Shown piece after piece: positions 26,299 to 34,534 of a DNA stretch of 57,317 nucleotides. The notes under the pieces are model-generated. The model was given only the letters and a program-made list of their open reading frames with translations. It made no database searches and had not been told where the DNA came from. Numbering within the stretch: the first letter of the stretch is position 1; every line of letters starts with the position of its first letter. Origin of the DNA: Gimesia sp. (GTDB taxonomy: Bacteria > Planctomycetota > Planctomycetia > Planctomycetales > Planctomycetaceae); NCBI GenBank assembly GCA_002706765.1, contig PAJV01000023.1:1-57317 (forward strand), given 5' to 3'. The position numbers were made by a program, and so were the translations under genes.

Positions 26299-27798
26299 CT
26301 ATTGAATACAGATCGTGCATGCACGCACTGCAGATTCGAAGGCTCCCTGAATCCAAGAGTGCGTTAGCGAGGCATGCTCTCCGGCCAGGACAACGCGACC
26401 CTCTGGTTCAATAAGCGCTTTGTAAAGTTCTGTGTGCTCTCCCGGTCGGAAGAACGCATAAGCTCCACTACTCCATTTGTAATTCCCCCAAGACCATGTA
26501 ACCGTGCGTTCGATCAACTCTGGTTGGCTCTTGAGCGAATCGTGAAGTTTTGCAAGCTCTGCCTCTGTTTCGTCCCAAGTTGATCGAATGGCCATCCGGC
26601 GCGCCTGCTGACCCCAAGTATAAGATGCGAGGAACACAGATGGAGATTTAGATACGACAGGTTCTTTCGTCAAATTGTCTGATGGATACCACGTCGAACC
26701 GAGAAGTCCGTCACTAGTTGACCCGCCACCGTAGATGCCGTCGTCAAGTTCCCAGAAGCGATTCTTTGTCAGCGCTAGGATTTTCGTGGAGTCATCATAG
26801 TGGATGCGCCGGATCGCATCACGCTTTCGGTTGGAAAACGACGGAGTGACCCTTACTCGGCTCATCACCCCGAGCGGTAACGTACAAATTACCCAATCGC
26901 CTTCGAAGCACTGTTGCCCGTCTGGGGTGTTCGCGTAAACCGAGACTCTTTTTGAGTTGTGTTCGATTGCAAATACTTCGTGTGAGGTGAGTATCGGCGA
27001 AGAGAGTCTCTTCGACAACTCGGTCATCAGCCGGTCAGTTCCACCTACGATTTCATCAAACCCATTCACCCAAGTTCCTTCTTCCTCTTCGCGTAAATGC
27101 TCCGTAAGACCGATATGCATTGACGTCTCAAGGTTCCAAAGCGAACCGATCATCTGAACGGCTTCGCTGGAATTGGATTTCGCAAGGAGTTGCCACAGGG
27201 ATTGAGCATCAACAGAACGGACGCGTTCAGTTGTAGGCGTTGCTGCGTAAAGGTCGGCTTTCTCGTCCTCGCTCAGAGAGGACAGGAGACCGAGGACCTC
27301 TTTCTCCCAGATTCCATCGTCGCCTAGGCACTTCTCCACTGGGGTAAGATGGAACAATGCCTGCAGATCTTTCTTGTCGGAGACTCGAACCCGTTGGCCA
27401 CGGATGTGAAAGTAGGCGTCCTTATTTTCGAAAACAAACTTTCGAAGTTTCAGCCCTGTTTCGTGTATGTAATGGCGCGTTAGTAAGTGGTCAGTGGGAA
27501 TCCGCATTGCACCCGCTTCCGCGTATCGGTCCTGGCTGAAACGCAAAGTCCGAACGCGCCCCCCGACATGTGAGGGGTCAGCTTCGAGTAGCTTCACGTC
27601 ACAGCCAAGGCTCTCAAGCTCAACAGCAGCACAAAGGCCAGCGGCACCGGCACCAACTATGATGACGCGGCAATCTTTGACGGCAGGCATCGCTCGCAAC
27701 TTTTTCAATTCATCCGGAACTGTCGAAGTCGCGGTACGAGCGGTTTTTTCTGCTATTCTGGAAGAACTCGCAAATTTTCCTAACCGTCGTGGGATCAT
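26299..27798 (-). CDS. Flavin L-amino acid oxidase/monoamine oxidase family
   Basis: The ATG at 27798 has AGGGG 7 bases upstream and gives 499 residues. In-frame starts at 27861 and 27927 lack such a site, though 27861 cannot be excluded. FAD-binding GAGAAG (49-54), then EADPSHVGGRVRT (about 72-84) and EAGAMRIP (94-101), which is the amine-oxidase pattern; the C-terminal VVLAGEHASLTHSWIQGAFE binds the flavin. EAGAMRIP and the TWVNGFDEIVGGTDRL block are typical of bacterial and snake-type L-amino acid oxidases. The reaction would be L-amino acid to 2-keto acid, ammonia and hydrogen peroxide. No signal peptide is seen. It forms an operon with the downstream decarboxylase and has its own promoter at 27881-27909. 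Confidence 0.85.
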   Translation of the reverse strand: MIPRRLGKFASSSRIAEKTARTATSTVPDELKKLRAMPAVKDCRVIIVGAGAAGLCAAVELESLGCDVKLLEADPSHVGGRVRTLRFSQDRYAEAGAMRIPTDHLLTRHYIHETGLKLRKFVFENKDAYFHIRGQRVRVSDKKDLQALFHLTPVEKCLGDDGIWEKEVLGLLSSLSEDEKADLYAATPTTERVRSVDAQSLWQLLAKSNSSEAVQMIGSLWNLETSMHIGLTEHLREEEEGTWVNGFDEIVGGTDRLMTELSKRLSSPILTSHEVFAIEHNSKRVSVYANTPDGQQCFEGDWVICTLPLGVMSRVRVTPSFSNRKRDAIRRIHYDDSTKILALTKNRFWELDDGIYGGGSTSDGLLGSTWYPSDNLTKEPVVSKSPSVFLASYTWGQQARRMAIRSTWDETEAELAKLHDSLKSQPELIERTVTWSWGNYKWSSGAYAFFRPGEHTELYKALIEPEGRVVLAGEHASLTHSWIQGAFESAVRACTICIQ

Positions 27799-27880
27799 AC
27801 TATTCCCCTCATGCCAAGAACCAGTCTCTGATGTCTGATAATACTCTCTCAAGGACTTCATGCCATGTATTGTTTTGAGC

Positions 27881-27909
27881 ATTATAACAGTATGAAAATA
27901 TGCTACCAA
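27881..27909 (-). promoter_or_regulatory. Strong sigma70-like promoter for the oxidase-decarboxylase operon
   Basis: Read leftwards: TTGGTA (27904-27909), 17 bp, TATAAT (27881-27886) with an extended TGT before it. The -10 is perfect. It lies about 75 bp upstream of the ATG at 27798 but only 13 bp upstream of the one at 27861, which also favours the shorter protein. Confidence 0.65.
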
Positions 27910-28046
27910 GCATGATTTGCATTTCAAAGTTTGATTTCACTGATATAAATCCTATACAGCAAATAGCTGCAGATACGAAAAGTAGAAAACGCACTTAGGC
28001 ATAAAATTACATGAAACTCATAGAGCAACTCGAACAGAATAACCTT

Positions 28047-28206
28047 GATTAAAACGTGCATGTTGAAGCCCATTCAGACGGAAATTATTTAGTTGAGTCT
28101 GAATTCGCCAAAAGGTATGAGTTTCCCTGGCATGTGGGGAGTCCGCGAATTGGGTCGTTTTAAAAATGCATTTGAAAAAACGTTTGAGTATATCGAACAA
28201 GGGTAA
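28047..28206. repeat. Inter-cassette repeats R3 (copy 2) and R1 (copy 5)
   Basis: R3 at 28047-28147 matches 11118-11217 (GTCTGAATTCGCC, AAAAGGTATGAGTTTC, GGAGTCCGCG). R1 follows at 28154-28200, immediately before attC-like site 8. Confidence 0.75.
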
Positions 28207-28296
28207 GAAGAACGACCAAGTTCACGGGGTGGCAACCAGTTGATCCCGAATCCAGGACACTGGAAGCCGCTGCTCCCATTCAACGTCTTGTTAAAT
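28207..28296 (-). other. attC-like site 8
   Basis: Read leftwards: ATTTAAC (28290-28296, exact RYYYAAC), AAGA, CGTTGAATGGG, inner part with CCAGTGTCCTGG hairpin, CACCCCGTGAACTTGGTC and GTTCTTC. It lies 35 bp beyond the stop of the gene at 28331. Confidence 0.65.
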
Positions 28297-28330
28297 TCCG
28301 TGTCATACTTTGCGATGAATCGAATGCTGA

Positions 28331-28654
28331 TTACTGACTGGAATGGTGGTCCCTGTCTTGTTTCAGGAGAGCTTTTATGGCGTCTTGAATTGGAAAACAT
28401 TGAGAGTCGTTAGACAGATCGAGTGGATCAACAGCAATCCATTGAGCATCGCCATCAGTCCGACATAGTTCAAGAATGTCAGCCAATTCCTGAGGGTCAC
28501 GTATATACTGGGCACCGATATTTGTCGCTGGGGGATTCTGTTGAAAAAAATGACGACCATTGATTTCTGTTGTGAACAAGGGAACGCAAATGCCTTTGCT
28601 CGGCCATTCAAACCGGAGGAAACGGGCAACGTGAAGTATGAGTTCAATTCGCAA
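28331..28654 (-). CDS. Truncated cassette gene, SseB-like size
   Basis: 107 residues counting from a TTG at 28654. The frame continues upstream as QLFFSLLDELSA up to a TGA at about 28695 without any ATG or GTG, so the 5' end is probably lost; the duplicated leader of the rightward cluster begins right there. The C-terminal half (DPQELADILELCRTDGDAQW, then IAVDPL) has the alternation of an alpha/beta protein of the SseB-like kind, but this is not firm. It lies in cassette orientation with attC-like site 8 behind it. Confidence 0.4.
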   Translation of the reverse strand: MRIELILHVARFLRFEWPSKGICVPLFTTEINGRHFFQQNPPATNIGAQYIRDPQELADILELCRTDGDAQWIAVDPLDLSNDSQCFPIQDAIKALLKQDRDHHSSQ

Positions 28655-28704
28655 CGCGCTGAGTTCATCGAGCAGGGAAAAGAACAGTTGCCGGAGAATT
28701 CAGA

Positions 28705-28846
28705 AGCGTGATCATCCGATTTAAAAAGCGGTTTTTAGAAGCCGAGTTTTCTCTGCTTTTTCACATTCGTCTCCTCGAAACTTACGAATCGTGGTAGAAT
28801 AGATACGTGTGATGGGTTGGTAATTTGTGGCACAAGGATGAGCGTT
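28705..28846 (+). repeat. Leader repeat copy 1, upstream of the three-gene cluster
   Basis: About 140 bp matching 30288-30436: AAGCGGTTTTTAGAAG, GAGTTTTCTC/GAATTCTCCC, CTTACGAATC and TGATGGGTTGGTAATTTGT. It ends at the ribosome site of the gene at 28847 and includes TAGAAT (28794-28799), a possible -10. Confidence 0.7.
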
Positions 28847-29158
28847 ATGGCCTGGGAACGGCGAGGCAAGACAGCAACTTACTACTATCGTTCTGTGAGA
28901 CGGGACGGGCAGGTGAAAAAACTGTATCTCGGTAAAGGTTCTGCAGCACATAAAGCCGCGAAGGAGGCGGCGATTGAACGAGCGAACCTGGAAACTGGCA
29001 ACCAGTTGATTTCACGGGAGGAGATGAAGACTGCCACGGCATGCCAACTCAGTAAACAGGTCGAGACGCTCAGTACATGTTTGATGGATGCTGTCCTGCT
29101 GGGAGCGGGATTCTGGCGTCAGAACTATAGCCGATGGAGGAAACGTCGTGGAAACTAA
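28847..29158 (+). CDS. Small planctomycete protein (MAWERRG family)
   Basis: 103 residues from the ATG at 28847 (AGGA about 9 bases upstream; the ORF itself opens earlier). The N-terminus MAWERRGKTATYYYRSVRR followed by GKGSAAHKAAKEAAI is a short beta-plus-helix module that I know as a repeated orphan family in Planctomycetes, usually just upstream of genes like the next two. Basic (pI clearly above 9), soluble, perhaps nucleic-acid binding. It overlaps the next gene by 11 bp, so translation is coupled. Confidence 0.7.
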   Translation: MAWERRGKTATYYYRSVRRDGQVKKLYLGKGSAAHKAAKEAAIERANLETGNQLISREEMKTATACQLSKQVETLSTCLMDAVLLGAGFWRQNYSRWRKRRGN

Positions 29159-29852
29159 TGAATCGAACGGAATGACGCACGAGGATGCGGTGGCAGAGCT
29201 TAATGTTCTGATCGCACGAGCCAAACAAGGTGACGCGGAAGTAATTCCCCGGCTTTGCGAATATCTCGACAATAACCCGATCTTGTGGACCGGGCCTGGT
29301 AATCTCGCACTCCAAGCCCAGGCCGCTTGGATCACTCTGATTGCCGGGCAAGACAAACATCTCAAGCAGTGCCTGGCGCGGAAGGTAAACGATATGAAGC
29401 AGGAGTTGTCCGGGACATCTCCCTCCCCGATGGAAAAGCTCTTGGTAGAAAGGGTCGTGACGACATGGCTTCGGGTTCATTACTGTGAAGCCCACGATGC
29501 CCAGCAAGATGAAGAATCCTTGAAGTGGGCTGAGTATCGACTGAAGCGATATAGGACGATGGCTGATTTACACGTCAAATCGATCGGGGCTTTGACGATG
29601 TTGCGGAAGCTGATGCCGGTAACCGAAACCCCACGCGCTGAACCGCCTGAAGAGAAAGGGGTTCAGATTGACGAGAAAGTCGAACCGGGGGGGCCATATG
29701 CGGTTGAACCCGCTTTTCACGCGGAAAGGCAGCACCCCGCAAACGGGCATCGCATCATCGGCCGTAATCGCTTGGCAGAATTGCTTGGTGTGGGTGGTGG
29801 GGTTTCTGTTGGTGGCTCGCAACGGAAGGTGAATGGTTATGAGTCACATTGA
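29148..29852 (+). CDS. Unknown protein of the MAWERRG cluster
   Basis: 234 residues from a GTG at 29148; GGAGG lies 6 bases upstream, better than any site for an ATG (the first is MTHEDAVAELN, 9 codons on). Helical throughout the first 160 residues (ITLIAGQDKHLKQCLARKVN, EKLLVERVVTTWLRVHYCEA), then a proline/glutamate-rich linker and a Gly-rich tail (LLGVGGGVSVGGSQ). The VERVVTTWLRVHYCEAH and EYRLKRYRTMADLH blocks resemble those of phage- or transposon-associated helix-turn-helix/terminase-small-like orphans, but I cannot name a family. Coupled to both neighbours. Confidence 0.65.
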   Translation: METNESNGMTHEDAVAELNVLIARAKQGDAEVIPRLCEYLDNNPILWTGPGNLALQAQAAWITLIAGQDKHLKQCLARKVNDMKQELSGTSPSPMEKLLVERVVTTWLRVHYCEAHDAQQDEESLKWAEYRLKRYRTMADLHVKSIGALTMLRKLMPVTETPRAEPPEEKGVQIDEKVEPGGPYAVEPAFHAERQHPANGHRIIGRNRLAELLGVGGGVSVGGSQRKVNGYESH

Positions 29853-30210
29853 ACCTGAAACACGTCAGATCACATTTGCGGATGTGGTTGAAGCACTCCG
29901 TAAAGGGAATCGCGAGCGAAATGAATGGGCGACGAAGCAACTAGTGGAGGCAGATCGTGCATTACGACCCAAGTTGCTCGCATGTCTCTTGCATCTCGCA
30001 GCCGATGAGCGGAATCGCCCCATGTACCGCGTTCGTATTTTACAAGTCTTGGAAAAGATGAACACAGAAGTGGGTTTCTTGGGACGTGGCATGATTTTCC
30101 GTATGACTTATGACAAATCAACCTCGGTGCGACGCGCTGCGGTCAAGTTGTTCAAGCAACTGATGATCGGGTCTGCGGATACTCGGAGGAGGAACCGTCC
30201 ACCGAAATAG
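29839..30210 (+). CDS. Small HEAT-like helical protein of the MAWERRG cluster
   Basis: 123 residues from the ATG at 29839 (GGAAGG upstream); an ATG two codons earlier also fits. Four to five helices with an Arg/Leu-rich HEAT-repeat look: ALRPKLLACLLHLAADERNR, MYRVRILQVLEKM and RRAAVKLFKQLMIG. Basic C-terminus (TRRRNRPPK). It overlaps the preceding gene by 14 bp. Third and last gene of the cluster; function unknown. Confidence 0.65.
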   Translation: MSHIEPETRQITFADVVEALRKGNRERNEWATKQLVEADRALRPKLLACLLHLAADERNRPMYRVRILQVLEKMNTEVGFLGRGMIFRMTYDKSTSVRRAAVKLFKQLMIGSADTRRRNRPPK

Positions 30211-30287
30211 ATCGTGAGAGCGATGCGCACCAGGGCGAGGTTATCCCTGATTAAGTGAGGTCTACAGGGGTGGCGATTTGAGTTCCC

Positions 30288-30466
30288 CTCAGAAGAGTGA
30301 TCTGCCGATTTCAAAAGCGGTTTTTAGAAGTCGAATTCTCCCTACTTTTTCATAATTGTCTTAGGAGCTTACGAATCTGTTTTGAACAGTTAAGAGTGAT
30401 GGATTGGTAATTTGTAGCACAAGGGAGGAGTCGTTATGGCCGGTGAAAGATTCGCCCTTCTCTGAA
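30288..30466 (+). repeat. Leader repeat copy 2 with truncated gene start
   Basis: Matches 28705-28856. It has its own ribosome site (GGGAGGAG) and ATG at 30436, but the frame gives only MAGERFALL before TGA. So a second copy of the MAWERRG cluster once began here and is now reduced to its leader. Confidence 0.65.
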
Positions 30467-30858
30467 TAACGCGACTATGTGAAGCGTGGGTAAGGTACAT
30501 ATTTGGTTATAAACACTCAGGCGTTAAGTGGATATCTACGATTCAGGTCGTTTTGACGCTCTCGGGTGACTGTTATGATACACGGTTAACAGTGAATATT
30601 TCTCAGAAAGAAAGGCGCGCTGCTGGCGCATTTTTATGGTAGTTGGCATCATGTTAACGACTGAATTTGAGTTTAAACTGTCCATATTCCCTCTCACAAG
30701 CACCGTAAACACCGGCCAGAAGGCGTAGCGACTGCCCGGGAATAGCAAATTGGTATTAAAATACTGCCGGTCGAATGATCCGTTTTATGTTAGGGATTTC
30801 TTTCTGATCTGAATAAAACGGGGACAGCACTTTATACAGACAAGGAGTTATATCCTGA

Positions 30859-31158
30859 GATCCGTCTCAGGCTGCCCTCAAACAGGATATCCTGGGCGAC
30901 TCAACTCATATCTTTGATCTGATACTGGCAGACGTGATTCGAGCAACCTGGCTGGAGATGCATTACCTGATGAGTGTTGATGCTGACGCCACCAACAGGA
31001 CTGCTGGCCAGAGTGCCTTGATGATGAAACGTATCGAATCTGCACAACGCAGGCTCACATCAGCCATCAAGCAGCATTGCCAGATCAAGAAAATGATGTT
31101 CGGTGAAAACCAACTGCCCGATCTCAGGTTTTTCAGGACGCAGCAGAATTCCGCGTAG
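30859..31158 (+). pseudogene. Fragment of an unknown helical protein
   Basis: Open from a TGA at 30856: DPSQAALKQDILGDSTHIFD, then LILADVIRATWLEMHYLMSV and QSALMMKRIESAQRRLTSAI. It has no start codon with a ribosome site (GTG at 30934 is the first candidate), so it looks like the C-terminal end of a longer gene. No family recognised. The rest of 30467-31539 has no gene; a 39-codon frame at 31246 (MSDITIEEALEKTEYSDMND) is too short to judge. Confidence 0.35.
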
Positions 31159-31539
31159 ATGTATTACCTTCCAAATCGCCGAAAGACGTTTAAGTACGGC
31201 CAAGACCTCGACGTATAAGCCACTGAGAAGTCTGGATTTTCAAACATGAGCGACATTACTATCGAGGAAGCTCTGGAAAAGACAGAGTACTCCGATATGA
31301 ACGATACAGTCATTAGTTTTTGGATTCGCACGACTCGTACGTTCACCTTACTCATTAAGTTATGAAACATCCGCTAATTGTTTCAGCCTTCCATTCTGAA
31401 GCGATCTCCAAATCAAAGACCATATTTCCCATCCGAAGGGTTTTTTACGAGATATTCAGTCCCTTTCCCATCTGTCCTCTCGCTCTACCCCTTGAAGGTA
31501 TGAACTTTACAGATGAGATTTTGAAATGGAGGGAATGAT

Positions 31540-32148
31540 ATGAATTGCGTGGATCGGCAGAATCTTCTTACAGGACTGATTGAATTATTGAAGAGATGTC
31601 AGGAGCAAGAGCCTGAGGCTTGGGATAAACTGGTAGAAATATACGGCCCTCAGATTCGTCATTGGATTGCAAAAGCAAATCTTTCACATGCTGATCGGGA
31701 CGATATTTACCAAGAGGTATTTCTAACAGTTGTAAAATCCATTGGCAAGAAAGACTGGGATCGGCCAGAAATGAATTTCATTGGTTGGCTGCGCATCATC
31801 ACAAAAAGCCGAATAATCGACCATTTTCGACGGTTGAAAAAGAAGAAAATGACTGTGATGGATGAGCAGTTCTTAGATCGTCTACCCACTCTCCGAAACT
31901 CACACATCCCCTCTCCCAGAATGACACTTCTTCCACACAGTTGGTATCAAAGGGTCTTACCTGCAATTGATCACATTCGTGGAAAATTGGAGAATAAAAC
32001 ATGGGATGCATTCTGGGGAGTTATCGTTGAAGGACGCTCTTCGACTGAAGTAGGAAAAAGACTAGGACTTTCAGCTGCGGGAGTTCGAGTGGGTAAATCT
32101 CGTGTTCTAAGAAAACTGAAAAATCAACTGAACTCAGAAAATAAGTGA
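31540..32148 (+). CDS. ECF-type sigma factor
   Basis: 202 residues; GGAGGG lies 6 bases before the ATG. Sigma region 2: WDKLVEIYGPQIRHWIAKAN, then DRDDIYQEVFLTVVKSI and MNFIGWLRIITKSRIIDHFRR, with the (D/E)-DI-x-QEV and F-x-x-WL-x-x-I-x-(K/R) marks. Region 4: WDAFWGVIVEGRSSTEVGKR followed by LGLSAAGVRVGKSRVLRKL, a helix-turn-helix. It binds core RNA polymerase and redirects it. The next gene, 455 bp on, is a Ser/Thr kinase; planctomycete ECF factors are often paired with such kinases, which may regulate them. No anti-sigma gene with a zinc motif is adjacent. Confidence 0.85.
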   Translation: MNCVDRQNLLTGLIELLKRCQEQEPEAWDKLVEIYGPQIRHWIAKANLSHADRDDIYQEVFLTVVKSIGKKDWDRPEMNFIGWLRIITKSRIIDHFRRLKKKKMTVMDEQFLDRLPTLRNSHIPSPRMTLLPHSWYQRVLPAIDHIRGKLENKTWDAFWGVIVEGRSSTEVGKRLGLSAAGVRVGKSRVLRKLKNQLNSENK

Positions 32149-32298
32149 ATATCGTGTTACGGCCTGGCGTTGTTATTAATAGAACTCTCTTTTTGTCGTT
32201 ATAGGGCGTTAAAGTCAGTTACGTGGAGTTGAATTGCCCAACTTTTACGTATTCGAGTTGACGCAAATTACATCGGGTATTGACGACGACTGCTCGTG

Positions 32299-32387
32299 CA
32301 TAACCCCCTGAATCGCCGGGTTGCGGCAAATAACTTGGATATGGAATTTTGAGTAGACCGGAATACCAGTTCATTTGATGGTTAACC
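32299..32387 (-). other. attC-like site 9 (isolated)
   Basis: Plus strand GCATAAC (32299-32305), GAATCGCCGGGTTGCGGC, ... ACCGGAATACCAGTTCA and GTTAACC (32381-32387). Spacing and the CCGGGTTGCGGCAAA word match the arms of sites 2 and 5. It lies 4 kb outside the array and its neighbours are on the plus strand, so it may be a chance relic; the strand given is that of the other sites. Confidence 0.35.
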
Positions 32388-32602
32388 AGTCGCACGCGAT
32401 AGGATCATTTGTTTTTCCCTTAGCTTATTGCTCTTGCTGGGTACTGAGGAAAAACTGAAAGAAATCCTGATCCAACGACGCAGAATGGGGTTCTAACATT
32501 TTGTGTTTTCTCTGACGCAACTGGTGGACGTTTGTGGTTTTTAAGTTGTATAATGAGACTTGGAATATTGATCGAGAATAAATGTAATCAATGAGGTAAT
32601 AA

Positions 32603-34534
32603 GTGTCGGACGAATTCTTAATCGATCAATTCCTGGATGCATGGGAGGAGCAGCTGGAATCGAAGGCTCCTTTATCGCTGGAGCAGTTCATTAAGGAGCG
32701 GCTGGAAGGGACCGCAAGCGAGCTCGTCGAAGCATTCCGACATCAGGCCGAGGAACTCGCGTCGATCGACCGACAGATTGAGCAGATTGCTGGTCCGGTG
32801 GGAACCGTGAATCAATCGCCGAACTGGAATGGTGAGAGTTTGCGTCTATCAGCCTTGCAGCCTGGCCTGGAACCTATTTCCGGCTACTCGCTTGTATCCC
32901 GGCTCGGAGGCGGAGGCTTCGGTGAAGTCTGGAAGGCAGAATCTCCAGGGGGATTCCACGTAGCTCTCAAGTTTGTGCCTGTCGGCGGCCGTGTCGGTGA
33001 AATCGAAGAAAGGTCGCTCGAAATCATCAAGGACGTTCGGCATCCGCACCTGCTCTCGGTCTTCGGAACATGGCGAATCGGTGATTTGCTGGTCATCGCC
33101 ACGGAACTAGCCGATCGCACACTGCTCGACCGTTTTCACGAATCCCAGAAGGAAGGTCACGAAGGCATCCCCAAGGACGAGTTGTTTGTTTATCTTGCCG
33201 AAGCCGCCAAGGGAATCGACTTTCTCAACGATCCCGGCAAATCGGGGCGGATGCGGATTCAACATCGGGATATCAAGCCTCAGAACTTGCTGCTCTCTGG
33301 TGGCAGCGTCAAGGTCGGGGATTTCGGACTCGCCCGGTCGATCCAATACGACGTCACCGGGCACACGGGGAGCCTGACGTTCGCTTATGCCGCGCCCGAG
33401 TGCTTCGATGGAACCACATCCAATTGCAGCGATCAGTATTCCCTGGCAGTCAGCTACTGCCATCTCCGCGGTGGACGGCTACCGTTCGAAGGCACACAGG
33501 TCGAGATCATGGAGGGGCACCGCAAAAAGCAGCCGGACCTCTCGATGGTTCCAGCCGACGAACGTCCCGCCATCGCCAAAGCACTTGCAAAGCGGCCCAA
33601 AGACCGCTGGAATTCGTGTACAGAGTTTGTTCGGCACCTTGGATTGTCGGAGCCGATTGGAACGACACCTGCGGTGCAAACTGTTGCAGGTCTTCGAGCG
33701 CGCTTCAATCGATTGTTTTTGTTCGTGACAGCCATTGTTATCGTGATAGTGCTTTCGGTTACCTGGCTGGTCAACCAGCGTTACTCATCCCAGTCTACCT
33801 CACCCGATTCCATCGACGAGAACAGTCAATCGTTTCGTGTCGTTCAAGCTACTCCTGAAGTCACCCCACGGCCTCGCATTGCAGTCCTCTATTTCGAGAA
33901 TCAGTCACCCGACGACAATAGGCTGGCTCCTCTCGCGAAAGGATTATGCTCAATGATGATTACGCGACTTGACGCGAAGTATAAATACGACATCGTTGAA
34001 CGTGAGCGGATTGAAGCAGTCTTGGATGAACTCGAATTGGCTCGTTCAGGGATCTTCGATCAACGAGATGTTGCTCAAATTGGTCATCTCCTAGGTGCTA
34101 GACAACTCGTCTTAGGCTCATACTTTCAACTCTTCAACGTGTTTCGCATCGATGCCCGTGTTGTGGACGTGGAAACAGGCAAGACGATGGCAGCAGCCGG
34201 CGTGGAAGGGAGCCCTGGCGATTTTAGCAGTCTTCTCTCTAAACTGGTGGAACAATTGGTTCAGAAACAGCACCAGCCAGAAAATGCACAGCCGGAGAAT
34301 GAAACGGCCTGCCTTGTGGTCGATAACGAAACAGTTCCACAAATATCCGTTCGTGCCGTATTAGATCTTGGAAGGGCTGTTGATGCCTTCGATCGCGGTG
34401 ATACTGCGACGGCTATCACCACAGTCAAGACTATTCTTGAGTCCGATTCGTCGTTTGAAGATGCCAAACGGTTACTCAGCGATTGGACAGCACCTACAGC
34501 CAACCCAGAAGATAGGCCTTCAAATGAAAAATGA
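32603..34534 (+). CDS. Membrane Ser/Thr protein kinase with CsgG/FlgO-like C-terminus
   Basis: 643 residues from a GTG at 32603 with GAGG 6 bases upstream. Order: acidic N-terminal helix 1-60; kinase domain 95-345 with RLGGGGFGEVWKA (100-112), Lys123, HRDIKPQN (221-228), DFGLAR (240-245) and APE (264-266); one membrane helix 371-390 (LFLFVTAIVIVIVLSVTWLV); then 424-565, PRIAVLYFENQSP ... YDIVERERIEAVLDEL ... LVLGSYFQLFNVFRIDARVV, the fold of CsgG/FlgO-type proteins; last, a TPR-like AFDRGDTATAITTVKTILES. A kinase with an outer CsgG/FlgO-like part could sense something in the periplasm. All catalytic residues are present. The next gene starts inside it (11-bp overlap) and has the same kind of domain. 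Confidence 0.85.
   Translation: MSDEFLIDQFLDAWEEQLESKAPLSLEQFIKERLEGTASELVEAFRHQAEELASIDRQIEQIAGPVGTVNQSPNWNGESLRLSALQPGLEPISGYSLVSRLGGGGFGEVWKAESPGGFHVALKFVPVGGRVGEIEERSLEIIKDVRHPHLLSVFGTWRIGDLLVIATELADRTLLDRFHESQKEGHEGIPKDELFVYLAEAAKGIDFLNDPGKSGRMRIQHRDIKPQNLLLSGGSVKVGDFGLARSIQYDVTGHTGSLTFAYAAPECFDGTTSNCSDQYSLAVSYCHLRGGRLPFEGTQVEIMEGHRKKQPDLSMVPADERPAIAKALAKRPKDRWNSCTEFVRHLGLSEPIGTTPAVQTVAGLRARFNRLFLFVTAIVIVIVLSVTWLVNQRYSSQSTSPDSIDENSQSFRVVQATPEVTPRPRIAVLYFENQSPDDNRLAPLAKGLCSMMITRLDAKYKYDIVERERIEAVLDELELARSGIFDQRDVAQIGHLLGARQLVLGSYFQLFNVFRIDARVVDVETGKTMAAAGVEGSPGDFSSLLSKLVEQLVQKQHQPENAQPENETACLVVDNETVPQISVRAVLDLGRAVDAFDRGDTATAITTVKTILESDSSFEDAKRLLSDWTAPTANPEDRPSNEK

Noticed and set aside
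28018-28200. Frames across repeats R3 and R1
   Set aside because: The same DNA recurs with indels that break the frame, so it is not protein-coding.
5932-28206. CRISPR array
   Set aside because: Repeats R1-R5 are 45-130 bp, few, diverged and irregularly spaced by kilobases; no regular spacers and no cas genes.
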